From positions 53,872,663-53,936,662 of the forward strand of contig NC_059500.1 of assembly GCF_018139145.2 (NCBI RefSeq): a DNA stretch of 64,000 nucleotides, in the 5' to 3' direction. The DNA comes from Gymnogyps californianus. Taxonomy: Eukaryota; Chordata; Aves; Accipitriformes; Cathartidae. The position numbers and the translations under genes were made by a program. Below the pieces are notes generated by a model. It was given only the letters and a program-made list of their open reading frames with translations, was not told the DNA's origin and ran no database searches. Positions 1 through 11,599 of this stretch are shown one piece after another (the stretch's first letter is position 1; every line of letters starts with the position of its first letter).

Positions 1-3000
1 TAAAGGAGAACATACGTGTTGAAGGCAGGAATCTGATCTGGTAGGCTGTTGGACTTCATCTGCAGCATGGGACACCATGCCTATCCAAGAAGCAGGATCC
101 TGACTTACAGGTGTCAAGATGCAAAATACATTTGCAAGTATCTTCTTGAGCAGATACAAGGGACAAAGTAAAAGAAAAGAAGAAAACAGTGGGATTTTCT
201 TGTATATGATTAGTGGATATTAACCTTAATTTCATCTTCAGTGTCTCTTCATTGTAGGCACTTGTCTGGTCTGAGATGCATATTAAATAACGTCTGATAG
301 TGTATTAAGGTGCCTATAGCATTAGCAGTGCCCTCTGCAGGCTTTTATTTGGTAAGCAAAGAGAGCTGTAGCAACTTCACTCTATTTTGATTACGTATTT
401 ATACTGGTTGAGCTAGTTCTTTTTAAATATTTTGCTAGCAGAGCATCATCTGAACTTTGGAATTTTATTCCCAAGCTGCTTGGAAATAAACACGGAGTGC
501 TGTAAGTGAACATCCACAAAGTGCTACACAAACAAATTACACGCTTGTTTCAAGAGCCTGGTTTCCTATCAGTTTGTGTGTTACAACCATACAGCATCCT
601 GGGCAACAGGAATTCCAGTTTCCATCTCTCTTCCCCTTAGGACCTCATCTCTGTCTATACTGACCTGGCTGTGTCTGAAAGAAATGGGTGATCAATTCAG
701 TTTTTAGTTCTTTGTGATCAATGACTACACTGAAAAAAAATCAGCTGTTTTATAAGGGCCTTGTGTCAGATTCAGCCAAGTTGATACTGAGGTAGAGCTG
801 TCCCAACATCCCTAAAATACTGCTGCAAGTACAGCTGAAACTGTCACTGTTGGAATAGGCATCATATTTTGAGCTGTTTCCTGTTCAAATCCAATGTAAA
901 ACATTATTTTCGAACTCTGCTTTTTTTTTTCTATTTGTTAATGGTCTATCTCTTGCAGCTTAAAATATCTTCCAGTTGCATGACAAAACTCAGAAATCAT
1001 TTCTCTTTTGGTAAATTACATGAAAACTGATTGCTCATCCCAAATCATTGATTAAATGGTAGCCCATTCAATGCGAGAATATCAGCATGAAGTAGAGCCT
1101 TTTCATTACTGTATTTGTGAGTGAATTGCTCTTCTTCATGCCTGTCCCCTGCACATCAAACAAAATATGTTTTCCAATCAGGAGGCTCAGAGCAGTGAGG
1201 ACAATTATATGCCAAGAGTTCTGACTTGTGGTCTGAGACCATGCAGGGACATCTGTGTGGTCTCTAGGAAGTCACCCAAGTCTTTGTTGTTAAAATTTTG
1301 CTAACGCTATGTGCCTCACCAAACTGTTATGTGTGTAAATTAGTTACAGAGACAGATTCCAAGTTGTTTGTCAAGCAGAAGCTTCTACTTAATTCAGCTG
1401 AAGATCTGAAGGGGCGACATCAGGACTAGCTGGTAATATACAGGCACACAAAAAGTGTGAATACTCTCAGTTATGTTCTTAGGTGGACCTCACAAATATT
1501 GAATAACCTATCAGAAAAATAAACCCATTAAAGAAGAATGCATTAGAAAAATTATAGAGAGTTGGTTGACTTTATCCACATTTAGAAAAATCTCTAATTA
1601 ACTATCCTGTGGCCTGTTTAGAGGTTTGATGTTTGTAAATAAACACTGTGTGGAGCTATAGAGCTTGTTCTTCTGGAGATATAAATTAGATAGCATCAAA
1701 ACAGCAAAATAAAAGGGGAAGTGCTATATGAACTTCTGCTTTTAGGCTACGCTCCAGTAGTCACATTTTTTCAGTCACTGAACCATGCCAACCTTTCAGC
1801 AGTTCCTTGACAGAGTTAAGTAGACATTTTCCTAAATGTAATCAAAGCACTTGTTTTCAGTGATATGATCTCAATAAAAAAAGAGAAGCATTTCAGCTTT
1901 TGTAGACCATACCCACAAAACTATTGAGTGGGAAGCTAACTGGTTGGAATGCTGGCAGAACAAAACACAATTCTGTACACTGATGCTTACTTGTTTTGGT
2001 AAGCATGTTATGTATCATTGGATGCCAGTTTTCCAGCTTGCATACTGCTTTATGACTTGGCTTAATACTTATAGTACATAAAGGACAATTAATGCAAAAT
2101 AAGGACATGCTCAGGCAGAAATGTTTCCATTACTCATCTTTTTGGAATCATATGACGAAACATAGCACCAATTGTTCTTAAACAATCCTGGGAAACACAA
2201 GTGACAGGTGTATTTACAGTCTTACTATGAATAATTACTAGGTTTTATTAAGAATACTATACTTCCATATTAAGAGTTATTTTTCTGTTTTACTTATGTA
2301 GGTCAACGAAAATTGCTGGCCAACCCCAAATATATTGAAATAATCTCTGTTACTGAAAATGCGCATGCCTGATAGAGGACAGATGCAGCAAGATATTTAG
2401 TCAGAAGACTCCAGTTTAGCAAGGATGTGCTTTAAGTGCCTCAGTGACTCACATTGGCTTCAGTGGTACTTAAATACATTAAACACTTCAGTACTTTTAG
2501 TGTGCCCTACTGTAAAGATGAGAGGTTTTTATTCACACATTGAAAATTAGTGAAGCATGTTTTTAATGCACTCCTAAACCAGGGCTACAATATCAACTCT
2601 TAAATACTTTTTTAATCGTTGATGTTTTGCCCTAACAAATGCCAGCTCAATATTACTTTACTGGTAGTAATGAGAACATTATTTTATCAGTGTGTAAGTC
2701 CAAGGTGTTCTCATCACTTGAACACTGTTGGCTGTTCTCACCCTTTCATGTCAAAAAGGGCACCAAGGGCAACAAGAATGATCAAAGGCGTCAGGACTCC
2801 AGGCTGCTGACTAGGATCTGACCCAGGGTTAAGCTCAGTGAACAGGATGTGGAAAATTATTGTACGTGACCTGAAAAGGACTGTAAATGTGAATGTACAT
2901 TTAAGATATGAGTGAGGACATGTGCATGTTTCACTATTGACTTTCAAGACTGATCAGCCAGAGAGGAGGAACAGGATCAGGCCACCTGCATGTCCATGCT

Positions 3001-6000
3001 TATGTGAGTGTGGTTTGTGTTTACGTGGGAATCACGGAAGGAAGAGATGAGGGGGAAACATTGCAAAATCTGTCAAACTCGATGGTATGAATAAGGACCT
3101 GGTGTTCACTGTCCCTTCCAGTATAAGACCTAGGGAGTATCCAGTGAAGCTTGCCTTTGGATAGATATTGAATAAACAGAAAGAGGAAGTCAGTGGGTCC
3201 ACTTCTTGGGTAGGCTGTTATGTTGCAGACCCAAGTTTTCTCCCCGTTTTATGATTTTTTCCAAAATCAGTGGATCAGCCAGTATCTATTGTTCCTTGAA
3301 AAGCATGAAGAAGGTTGTATAAAGGATAAAAATCATAATGCCCAGAATCAAAATCACTGTCATTTCTGTGTCACCTCCATTTGGGATGCATAATACATAG
3401 TCCGTGAGCAGCCCCCAACATTAAATGAGGCAAAACTCTAATGCTTCATCCACAGTATCCAATGATCCTCCTCCTTCAGCTTTTACTCAGGCAACACATT
3501 TCAAAATGCCATGTCTGTGTTCTTTGACAGAGTATCCATTTTATCCAGAAACCATATACAAATAGACAGAATTCTAATTAATCTTTATTGACATAAAAAA
3601 GGAACCTTAGTGACTCACCAATTACAAAGTAATTTTTAATAGATGGATTTGCAAAATTTTATTTTCTGTTTAATTCCTCTGATAGACATGTGAGAGCTTA
3701 TGGGAAGGCACACAGGCAAAACTGTTCTTGCAACCTTTGCTTTGTCAGCTGGAAAAAATTACAAGCTTGCAAGGCTTGTAAGCAAGCACAGGACATGCTT
3801 GACTGAAGTCAGTAGAAAAATTAAGTGTATAGATCTAGTCCTTGAAGCTGTTCAGTTTTTGCAGCTTCCGTTGAACGTAAAAGGGCTTCAACGAGCTTGG
3901 CACCCCCTCAGTGCCCTAAACAGGATTTAGCTCTATGTATACATGGGACAACCAAATATGCCATTGCTCAGCAAAATCTGGAGAAAAGATAGATTTGAAA
4001 GAAGTGCTTGTTCATGTGCACATGCTGTCTTGAATCATGTCACATTCCTGGCCTTGTGAGACTTCCATCTTGTGATCCTCTTCCCTAAGTTTTATAACAG
4101 TCCTTGAAATACTGACATTTCATGCCTCCTTCCTTCATACTCCCACTAAGAACTGGATTTCAAAATAATACATCTCTTGCTGAGACAGCAAAATAAAATA
4201 CCCATGTTACAGGCGGAGTCCTGCACTGTGTTGCAAATGTGGCTGTAAAGGTCTGAGGAGAAGTTTCCAAATGTGATGTGAAAATCTGAATTAAGGAGCT
4301 GAAAACTGAGCTTCTGCCAGTAGAAGAATACAAGAGGTGCAGAAATACAGGATTTTGTACCAAGAACACGACATTATAATTTCATTATTGACAAAACAGG
4401 TGGAACCGCTTAGCAATCTGGTGTTTCAACATGTAAATGACAGGTAAAATACAAGCCTCCCTCATGTCAATAGCAATGGAAGGTACCACTGTTATGCCTG
4501 TTTGACAAGGCCTAGGTGTTATTAAAACTGTAAGAACACTAGAGCCGGATTCCAAGTCTTTGTTACAAAATGCATACATGCTGCTAGTGCACAGCAAATA
4601 AGTTTTTTAAAAAGAAGAAGAAAGACACAGCAAATATTTTTTTTTTAAAAGGAGAAAGAAAAACACATCTCAGCAGTATTGTTGTTTTCCCTCAATGTTT
4701 CCTACGAGAAGCAACTCGAGCTGTTCTCATGGCATTCAGAAACAGCCCTCACACACACCCAGCATCCCTGAACAGAGCACAGTGCTTAGGCATTAGACAG
4801 CTTGTCTGATTGTATTTGTAGAGTCTGACTTGAAATGGCACCTTAGTCAAATAGCATGAAATATTCAGATCTCTATATTTGTAAAGTAAAGCCTTTAGAG
4901 ACTTACCAGCAAAAAGGGATTATTGGAGACATCAGCCATGTACTCTGACTCTGTTGTTGTTAGTTATGTAGGTAAATATGTTAACAAATGTGTTGTCATT
5001 TTATTTTTGCTTTTTCTGTGGCTGTTGGCACATACTGCTTAAGAGAAATTTGAAATATGAAATATGCAAAGGCGGGCAGGGGAGAGGAGAGGAACCAGAC
5101 AGAAAATAAGACTGAAAACCATTAGTCTAGCATACAAAGAAACCTTTACTAATTAAATTCCTAATTACTAATTTAAATTCATAATTAGAGACCCCCATCA
5201 AAATCCTGTTGCTGTTTGAGACACACAGTATGCCAGGATTACGTGCCCAACAGCCAGGACAGGCATTAAATAACTGAATAGCAACACAATTTGCTTAGCT
5301 ATGAAACTATTTTCTTTTCACATCTTCAGGGCTGCTTAGTAAAACATGCTTCAGATTTTTAGCAGCCTGTTCCCTGTTTTGGGGGCAGGGGCAGAAGTAT
5401 CATAGTTACCATCTGTCATTGTCTTTTTTTAATACTACTTGCTTTGTTCTTGCATTTTGCCATGGTTTTTTCTCTAGATGATGGGACCTTATTATGACAT
5501 CTTGTTTTTAATTCTCCATTACTCTGTTTGGTATTGGGTCTTTCTGCAGTACCTGAGCTGATGATTTATTCAACTGAATATCACTTGGCTCCATACCATG
5601 ATACCTTGTATAATGCTGTCTGTAAGTTAAAGGGCCTTGCCAGGGCAGGGTTGTTCAGTAAAGGCAGAACTAGTGCAAGAAAGGTCTCTACCATTTGCTA
5701 TTGCGTTAACAGCCCTACCAATCTTGTGGTCTGCTGCATTGTGAGAAGTAGCAAAGTTGCAAAGTCATGCCGTGTAGCTGTCGGAAGCAGCCCTGAGATG
5801 GCATCTTGTTAGATTTAACCAAGTTTGTTTTGAAAAAGAGAGAAGTGAATAGGTCACTAAAGCATGTAACCAATCTGCCTAACTTGAGATAAGATCTGTT
5901 AGCAGCATAGTGGTCAGCTCAGCAGAGCTTAACTGTAGAGAAGCTGGGACAACTTTTGTTTCTTGATTGCTTTCATATTTTCAGGGAGAAAAGTCCATTT

Positions 6001-6400
6001 GAGTGGGTACAGGGATCAAGTCAGCTATATTTCTGCTCACAGTTTTCCAAATCTCTTGGAAAGCTCTGCTTGGAGCTCAGACTGTTCCTGCTTTCCTAAG
6101 GAAAAAAATCGTGCTGCTGTGCAATGAAGAGCAACTGGAAGTTAATTGATTTTTATTTTTTGTTAACAGACAGTTATATTTGAGTATGAATATAATAGCG
6201 CTATGCATCTATGCTTCCCTATTGAAAAAAAACCCTTTAATATTTAAAAATAGCAATGTGCAGGGCTGTAGATAAATACGACGGTTAAAGCAGAAGGAGT
6301 ATAGACACTGCAGAAGTGGCTGCTCTAAGAATAGGAGTCACAGGAGATGTCCTGCTCTTGTACAAAGATGATTGCTATTAAAACTAGTAATAATGAACAC
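1..6400. other. Intergenic, no gene recognised
   Basis: AT-rich vertebrate intergenic sequence. Open frames here are short (at most about 95 codons), lack recognisable domains and overlap on both strands, as expected by chance. By comparison with human gene order, RIC1 would lie beyond the left edge, but no RIC1 exon or CpG island is visible here. Confidence 0.6.
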
Positions 6401-6419
6401 GGGATGTTTTACAGAAGGT

Positions 6420-6900
6420 AACAGACTCCTCCTTGCCAGGGGGCTACGTGCAACAGTAGGCTTTAGCTGCCCTGGCCAGCCTCATCGGTGACCCCACCAA
6501 CACATCCTCTGCCCATACACCCAAGAGCCCCCTTTAAGCTCATGCCCAGGCACCCAAGCCTTGCCTGAGCTGAGCTGTAGGTAGGTCTGTGCCCCGCCCT
6601 GTCCCCTGCCATCCTGACTTACTGCTTTTCCTGGCCAGACCGTCGGCCCATGCTGTAGATTGCTCTGTCTCCAGGCCTGGCTGGCTGCACCTAACTGGAT
6701 CCCCTGGGTGGGTCTTGGACCGGACTCGTCGCCTTGGCTGGCGAGGGGTGTTAAGAGATTGTGTCACCAGCCCTGGTCCTGCTTAGGCACCATGGGGCTG
6801 TGCCCTGCTGGGGAGGGCATGGTGCTGAGGTTGCCCTCTGCTCCTGGTTCATAGCCCCTCATGGGGCAGTCCTGCTCTTGGAGCTCACTGACAGTTTGCT
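6420..6900. repeat. GC-rich block of unknown origin
   Basis: About 480 bases with sharply higher G+C than the flanks, rich in CCTGGC, GGCTGG and CCCTG words, with overlapping short open frames on both strands. The abrupt composition change suggests an inserted repeat, possibly part of an LTR element, rather than a CpG-island promoter because CpG is sparse. No terminal repeats or target duplication were found. I cannot name the family. Confidence 0.35.
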
Positions 6901-8338
6901 GTGCAAGGATAGTAAAACTAGTTATATGGGGATGGTAGTGAAACCTCAAGAAATATGGGTTTTATTCCTTTGATGTCCTTCCGTCTGCTTTTATTAAGGT
7001 ACATGTTTGCCTTCTCCATCAGTAAAATAGTATGATAGTGTTTACACACACTTGGAAAACACTTGGAGATTCTCAGATAGGAGATACTGTGTTGATGCTT
7101 CACTAGCTTAGCAAACCATTAAGTCAGCTAATTAAATCCCTTTCTCAGGAAATTGTGTGCTTCTTATGAAATAGATCAGATAGCAAATAGCAAAATTCAG
7201 TACAAAAAAGTAGTCCCTATCTTGAGTCTTCCTATGTGAACTCATACCCATAGGACAGAAAACGGGGCCAAAATAGGCTGCCTTGTTCCTTCTGAGAGCA
7301 GCCATCTTGAGTTTTCAATGCAGTTACTCCTACTTTTTCAGGAACGTAGTCAGCTATTTTGCTGCTGCTTTTAGCAGCAACTGTTTCCCAAAGTTAGAAG
7401 TTCAAATAAACGTGGTACTGTGACGCTGGGGTGTATGGCCTGCTGTTTGGGCAGACACTTTATGAAAGCGAGTAAGTACTTCCCTGCCTTCAAGTATATT
7501 TGCTGTAGTACAGTCTGCTGTCCTTCAGTGGGCTTCTGTAAATTTATCACATCTGCTTATACAAAGCAGCTTGCAGCACTGAGATCTCCAGTTACCAGTT
7601 TTTGGAGGAAAACAAGCACGACCTTATCCTGTTGTCCCGGCCTTCCAAAAGCCAGAGGAGGAACCTCTCTTTTCATGAACAAAAGTGGATTTTTAAAAGA
7701 CACTGTATCCTGTTAAAACACTAATAAAAAGAAAAGTTCGAATTAATCTACCAAAGTGGAAAAATTCAAAGAATTAGGCTGAAAATACAAGCCGGATTCC
7801 CTAACTTGTTCCAGTTTTGTTTCTCTTAGCTCCCTGTGACTTTTTGGATTTAATTAACAATTTAAAAGGCTTTCAGGGACGTTCATAGTCACAAGGAGGG
7901 GTTTAAACCAGGTTGTGTCACTTTTGCCCCCACAGACTGGCTAGCATGATTTGTTTCAAATGCTTTTGTAGCTGCTCTTCACAGAGCATATCTTCATGGC
8001 ACAAAGCCCAATTCTGCAAAAAGCAATGCTATGTTGTGCCTGCGAACGGCACACACACACACATTAGCTGGCCAATGCCTGCAGAATTGGAGCAGCAGGC
8101 AGGGGAGTAACTTGTATCTGTCATCTATGCGAGTGCTCCCACTGTCAGACAGCTATGAAGTGAAAGGCTGGCATGGAGCAAGCCTGAGCATCTACCTACA
8201 CATGGGAATGACTAGCTCACAGCAGTCACCACGCAGGACTGAAGAACGATTTACGTTGTTCCTTATTCCTGCTGTGAGGTTTCTGGTTTCTGAACCAGCA
8301 GCAGGCCCCTGTTCTAGAACATTTACTTCATGACACTG

Positions 8339-8918
8339 TGTCCTGGTTTCGGCTGGGACAGAGATAATTCTCTTCCTAGCAGCTGGTATAGTGCTGTGTT
8401 TTGGATTTAGTAGGAAAATAATGTTGATAACACACTGATGTTTTTAGCTGTTGCTAAGTAGTGTTTATATGAAGTCAAGGATTTTTCAGCTTCTCATGTC
8501 CAGCCAGCAAGAAGGCTGGAGGGGCACAAGAAGTTGGGAGGGGACACAGCCAGGACAGCTGATCCAAACTGGCCGAAGGAATATTCCATACCATATGACA
8601 TCACGCCTAGTATATAAACTGGGAGGAGTTGGCTGGGAGAGGCGGATCGCTGCTCGGAAACTAACTGGGCATCAGTTGGCGAGTGGTGAGCAATTGCATT
8701 GTGCATCACTTGTTTTGTATATTCTAATTCTTTTAGTATTATTAATGTAATTTTATTATTATCAGTATCATTATTTTCCTTCCTTTCTGTCCTACTAAAC
8801 TATCTTTATCTCAACCCATGAGTTTTTTTTTCCAATTCTCTTCCCCATCCCACTGGGTGGGGGGAGTGAGCAAGCGGCTGTGTGGTGCTTAGTTGCCGGC
8901 TGGGGTTAAACCACGACA
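8339..8918 (+). mobile_element. Solo LTR of an avian endogenous retrovirus, copy 1
   Basis: A 580-base element starting TGTCCTGGTTTCGG and ending CCACGACA, so it has the TG...CA ends of an LTR. It is flanked by a perfect 5-bp target duplication, CACTG, at 8334-8338 and 8919-8923. A TATA box (TATATAAA) lies at 8611-8618 with a CRE-like TGACATCA just upstream, followed by a T-rich R/U5-like part with ATTATT runs. It is closely related along its whole length to the element at 51801-52400 and lies in the same orientation. No internal retroviral genes flank it, so it is a recombined solo LTR. The 5-bp duplication suits an ERVL-like or related group; the class is inferred. Confidence 0.9.
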
Positions 8919-8923
8919 CACTG

Positions 8924-9850
8924 CAAGATGAGAGCTATTTCTCATGACAAGTAAGGTTTCAATATATATCAAAGCAGTGCACATGTTCTTGTTCTCTTGG
9001 GAAAAACCCAGATTTGAACAAGTGTCTGGCCAGACACCAAGGGCAAAACTTTTTTATTAAAACAGACCTTTTTTTTATTTATAGGCCTAAGCAATCAGAG
9101 TCTCTTGAGTAGGAACTCAGTAGTGGATAACTGCAGCTTGTTACTCTTGTTTATTAAAGGGGGTTATGAAGGAAAATTAATACAGGCAACACTTACTGGG
9201 TGGGAAACAGTGTCTCAAAAGTTATAACTCCAGGAAAGCTGGTGTCCTCACAGGTATAGACGTCAGCATGTTGTAAAAAGGGGTTGTGTGATCTTTAAGA
9301 CAGGAGCACAGAAGTGGAGAAGATCTCATGATTATGATGTCCAGGAGCCCGATGTCACAAGACCCGAGTCATACAATCCCTTCCATAAACTTACTGAGCT
9401 TTAGCTGTAAACAAGTTTGGGTTTTGCCCTGCCACTTTCACTGAAAAGCTGCTTCTGAGCCTCCCTAGTCTAAAACTCTCAAGAAGCCTAATCTCTACAC
9501 TGCATTTAGCACAAAGCCACTTTATACCTTTGTTTCTATGCCACTATTGACTTTTAAACAACTCCTTTCCATCCTGGTGGACTATTCCTCCAATAACCTA
9601 AATGAGATATTTTTCTCAACAGCAATGCTGTCTTCTGTCTCAGGCAGGCAGGCAAAATCCAAGGAATACTGGTGTACTACAAAGGGCAATGACAAAAAGC
9701 ACAGCTATGCAGGCTTGGAAACAGGAAGCTTAATTATCTCAGTTATGATCTTGTTTTGAAATAACATATCAAGGCGCAAATCATGTGTGTAGCCCAGAAC
9801 TGGAGTTAAGTTGTGCTGCTGTAACTGACAGGGTACCTGAGGCAGATCAA
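8924..9850. other. Intergenic, nothing recognised
   Basis: Ordinary AT-rich sequence between the solo LTR and the possibly decayed coding block. No exon, repeat family or regulatory motif could be supported. Confidence 0.5.
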
Positions 9851-11579
9851 TTAAAGAATGAAGCTGAAAATATGCAGATCAACAAAGGATGCATGACTTA
9901 TATCAAGACCCAGCACAGAGAAGATGCATAGGTTGATGACCTTTGACTTGAGAAAATCCTTGGCCTTCTCTACATGGGACTGTGAGCCCATCTCTCTACT
10001 TAATTTTGCTAATCGCTTCCTACAATTCTTCATAGCTTTCCCTATTGAGTCAAGAAACTTTCGGCTTCTGCCCATTAGCAGTTCTCCTGTCAGGCAAGAT
10101 GTGCAACTAAATCTCCATGTTTCAGACTGTAGCCAGTCACCTGGAAGCACCAGGAATGTTAAGGTATCCCAGTGCACAGTTTGGCTTCCAGCATAATGGC
10201 GCCCTTGTCTGAAGTACCAGAGACTGGGCAAGGTCACCAATGGCTAACTGAGCAGAGCTGGCTTGTGCCCTGAAATGGTTTGCAGAGTATGTCTTGTTCA
10301 AGACTGTCTTGACTGATGCAAGAAAATTTTTCACACCCTTGGGCTTTTTCCACCTTTCTCTCTCCAATGTGGGGTACAATTGTACAACTCAGCATTGTGG
10401 AAATCCTGGGAATACCTGACCCAACCAGCTTCCTCCCAGTGGAGGCAACTGGGGCTCTGATCTTCTGTTCTCTTGCAGCAATTGTCATACACATTTTCAG
10501 TTTTGGAAAACTGAACAACTTCATAGAGGTAAAGTTTGAGGCTTGTTATAAAGAACTTGAAAAATCCTTCATAAACTGTAACACAGGGGCAATTAAAACA
10601 ACTGATCCAGTGGTTTATTCTGAAGTTAAACTGTTAAATCTATGTCAACAGCAGAATGTATGGGAAGGTGGAAATAGTTCCCATTCACAGCATATACTAA
10701 TCTTGATCCAGCTCTGTGAAATTTAGCTCTCATGTAAATAAGCTTCTTAGCTGGGAATTCACCAGATTCTCCATCTCTAAGTTTGCTGAATCAGATTCTG
10801 CTCCTGGCTTTGAGCATTTAACTAGTCCAGAAGCAGGCTCTATCTCTGACATCTTCCCCAATATCTCAGCAAGGTCTACACTCTGTGGTTTACATTTTAC
10901 TTCACGACTCTTTAGGAGCATGAGGTACGTTCATGGCAAACATACAGAAAATCAAAGACTTTGCATGGAGGTCTAAATATGTTGCTTTTGCTTAATAAAT
11001 TTACAGCTGTCTTGCTGCTTCAGTTTCCTCACCAGTCTGAGACAGCTTCATGGACTAGGGTTGCAATACTCTGGGGTTGTACAGAAGCATCCCTCAGCAG
11101 TTCATGGCTTCTTACATGAACCAGGAAATTCTTTGAGCTCAGAGCTTCATCAGACTTTACTATTCTCACAAAAATGCTGGGTCCCTCTTGAAACAAAAAT
11201 TATTGACCTTCTGCTGTTCCCTTTTCCCACCAAAAGCTTCTCCTTTCTTAGTGACAGTCTCACGTTTATGTGTCTCTTCACCGATATCTAGCTTCTTTGT
11301 TCTGCCAGGTTTTACTTTACTGCTCCATGAATACAAGGTGGAAAGAGTTATTTCACTGTTTGTCAACTCAGCATTTTGGTATAGCTGTTGCCAAGCTGGA
11401 GCATTGTTAAGCCTGACAATTGTCTTTTTTAGATCTGGGAAGAGTATGTTCATCATCTCACCTGAAAAAAGGTGGATTTCATACACAAATGCAGTCATCC
11501 AGTAGCACAGCAATCTTCTTGCTAGCAACATTTCCATTGCAATTAGAACTCTAAATTTCTGACTAGATAGATTCCCCAC
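9851..11579 (-). pseudogene. Possible decayed coding block, unidentified
   Basis: Several minus-strand frames follow one another here: 137 codons at 11166-11579, then after a frame change at a T-run near 11170 an open stretch to about 11040, then 63 codons at 10730-10921, then frames at 10137-10379 and 9851-10240. Their composition is protein-like, rich in Lys/Glu with few low-complexity runs (for example GEMMNILFPDLKK and KPQSVDLAEILGKM). The block has no introns, and stops and frame changes interrupt it, which fits an old processed pseudogene. I do not recognise the parent protein. No poly-A tail or target duplication is visible. It may be chance, since a 136-codon plus-strand frame overlaps it at 10316-10726. 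Confidence 0.25.
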
Positions 11580-11599
11580 CTCACCACAGAAAGCCCTGT

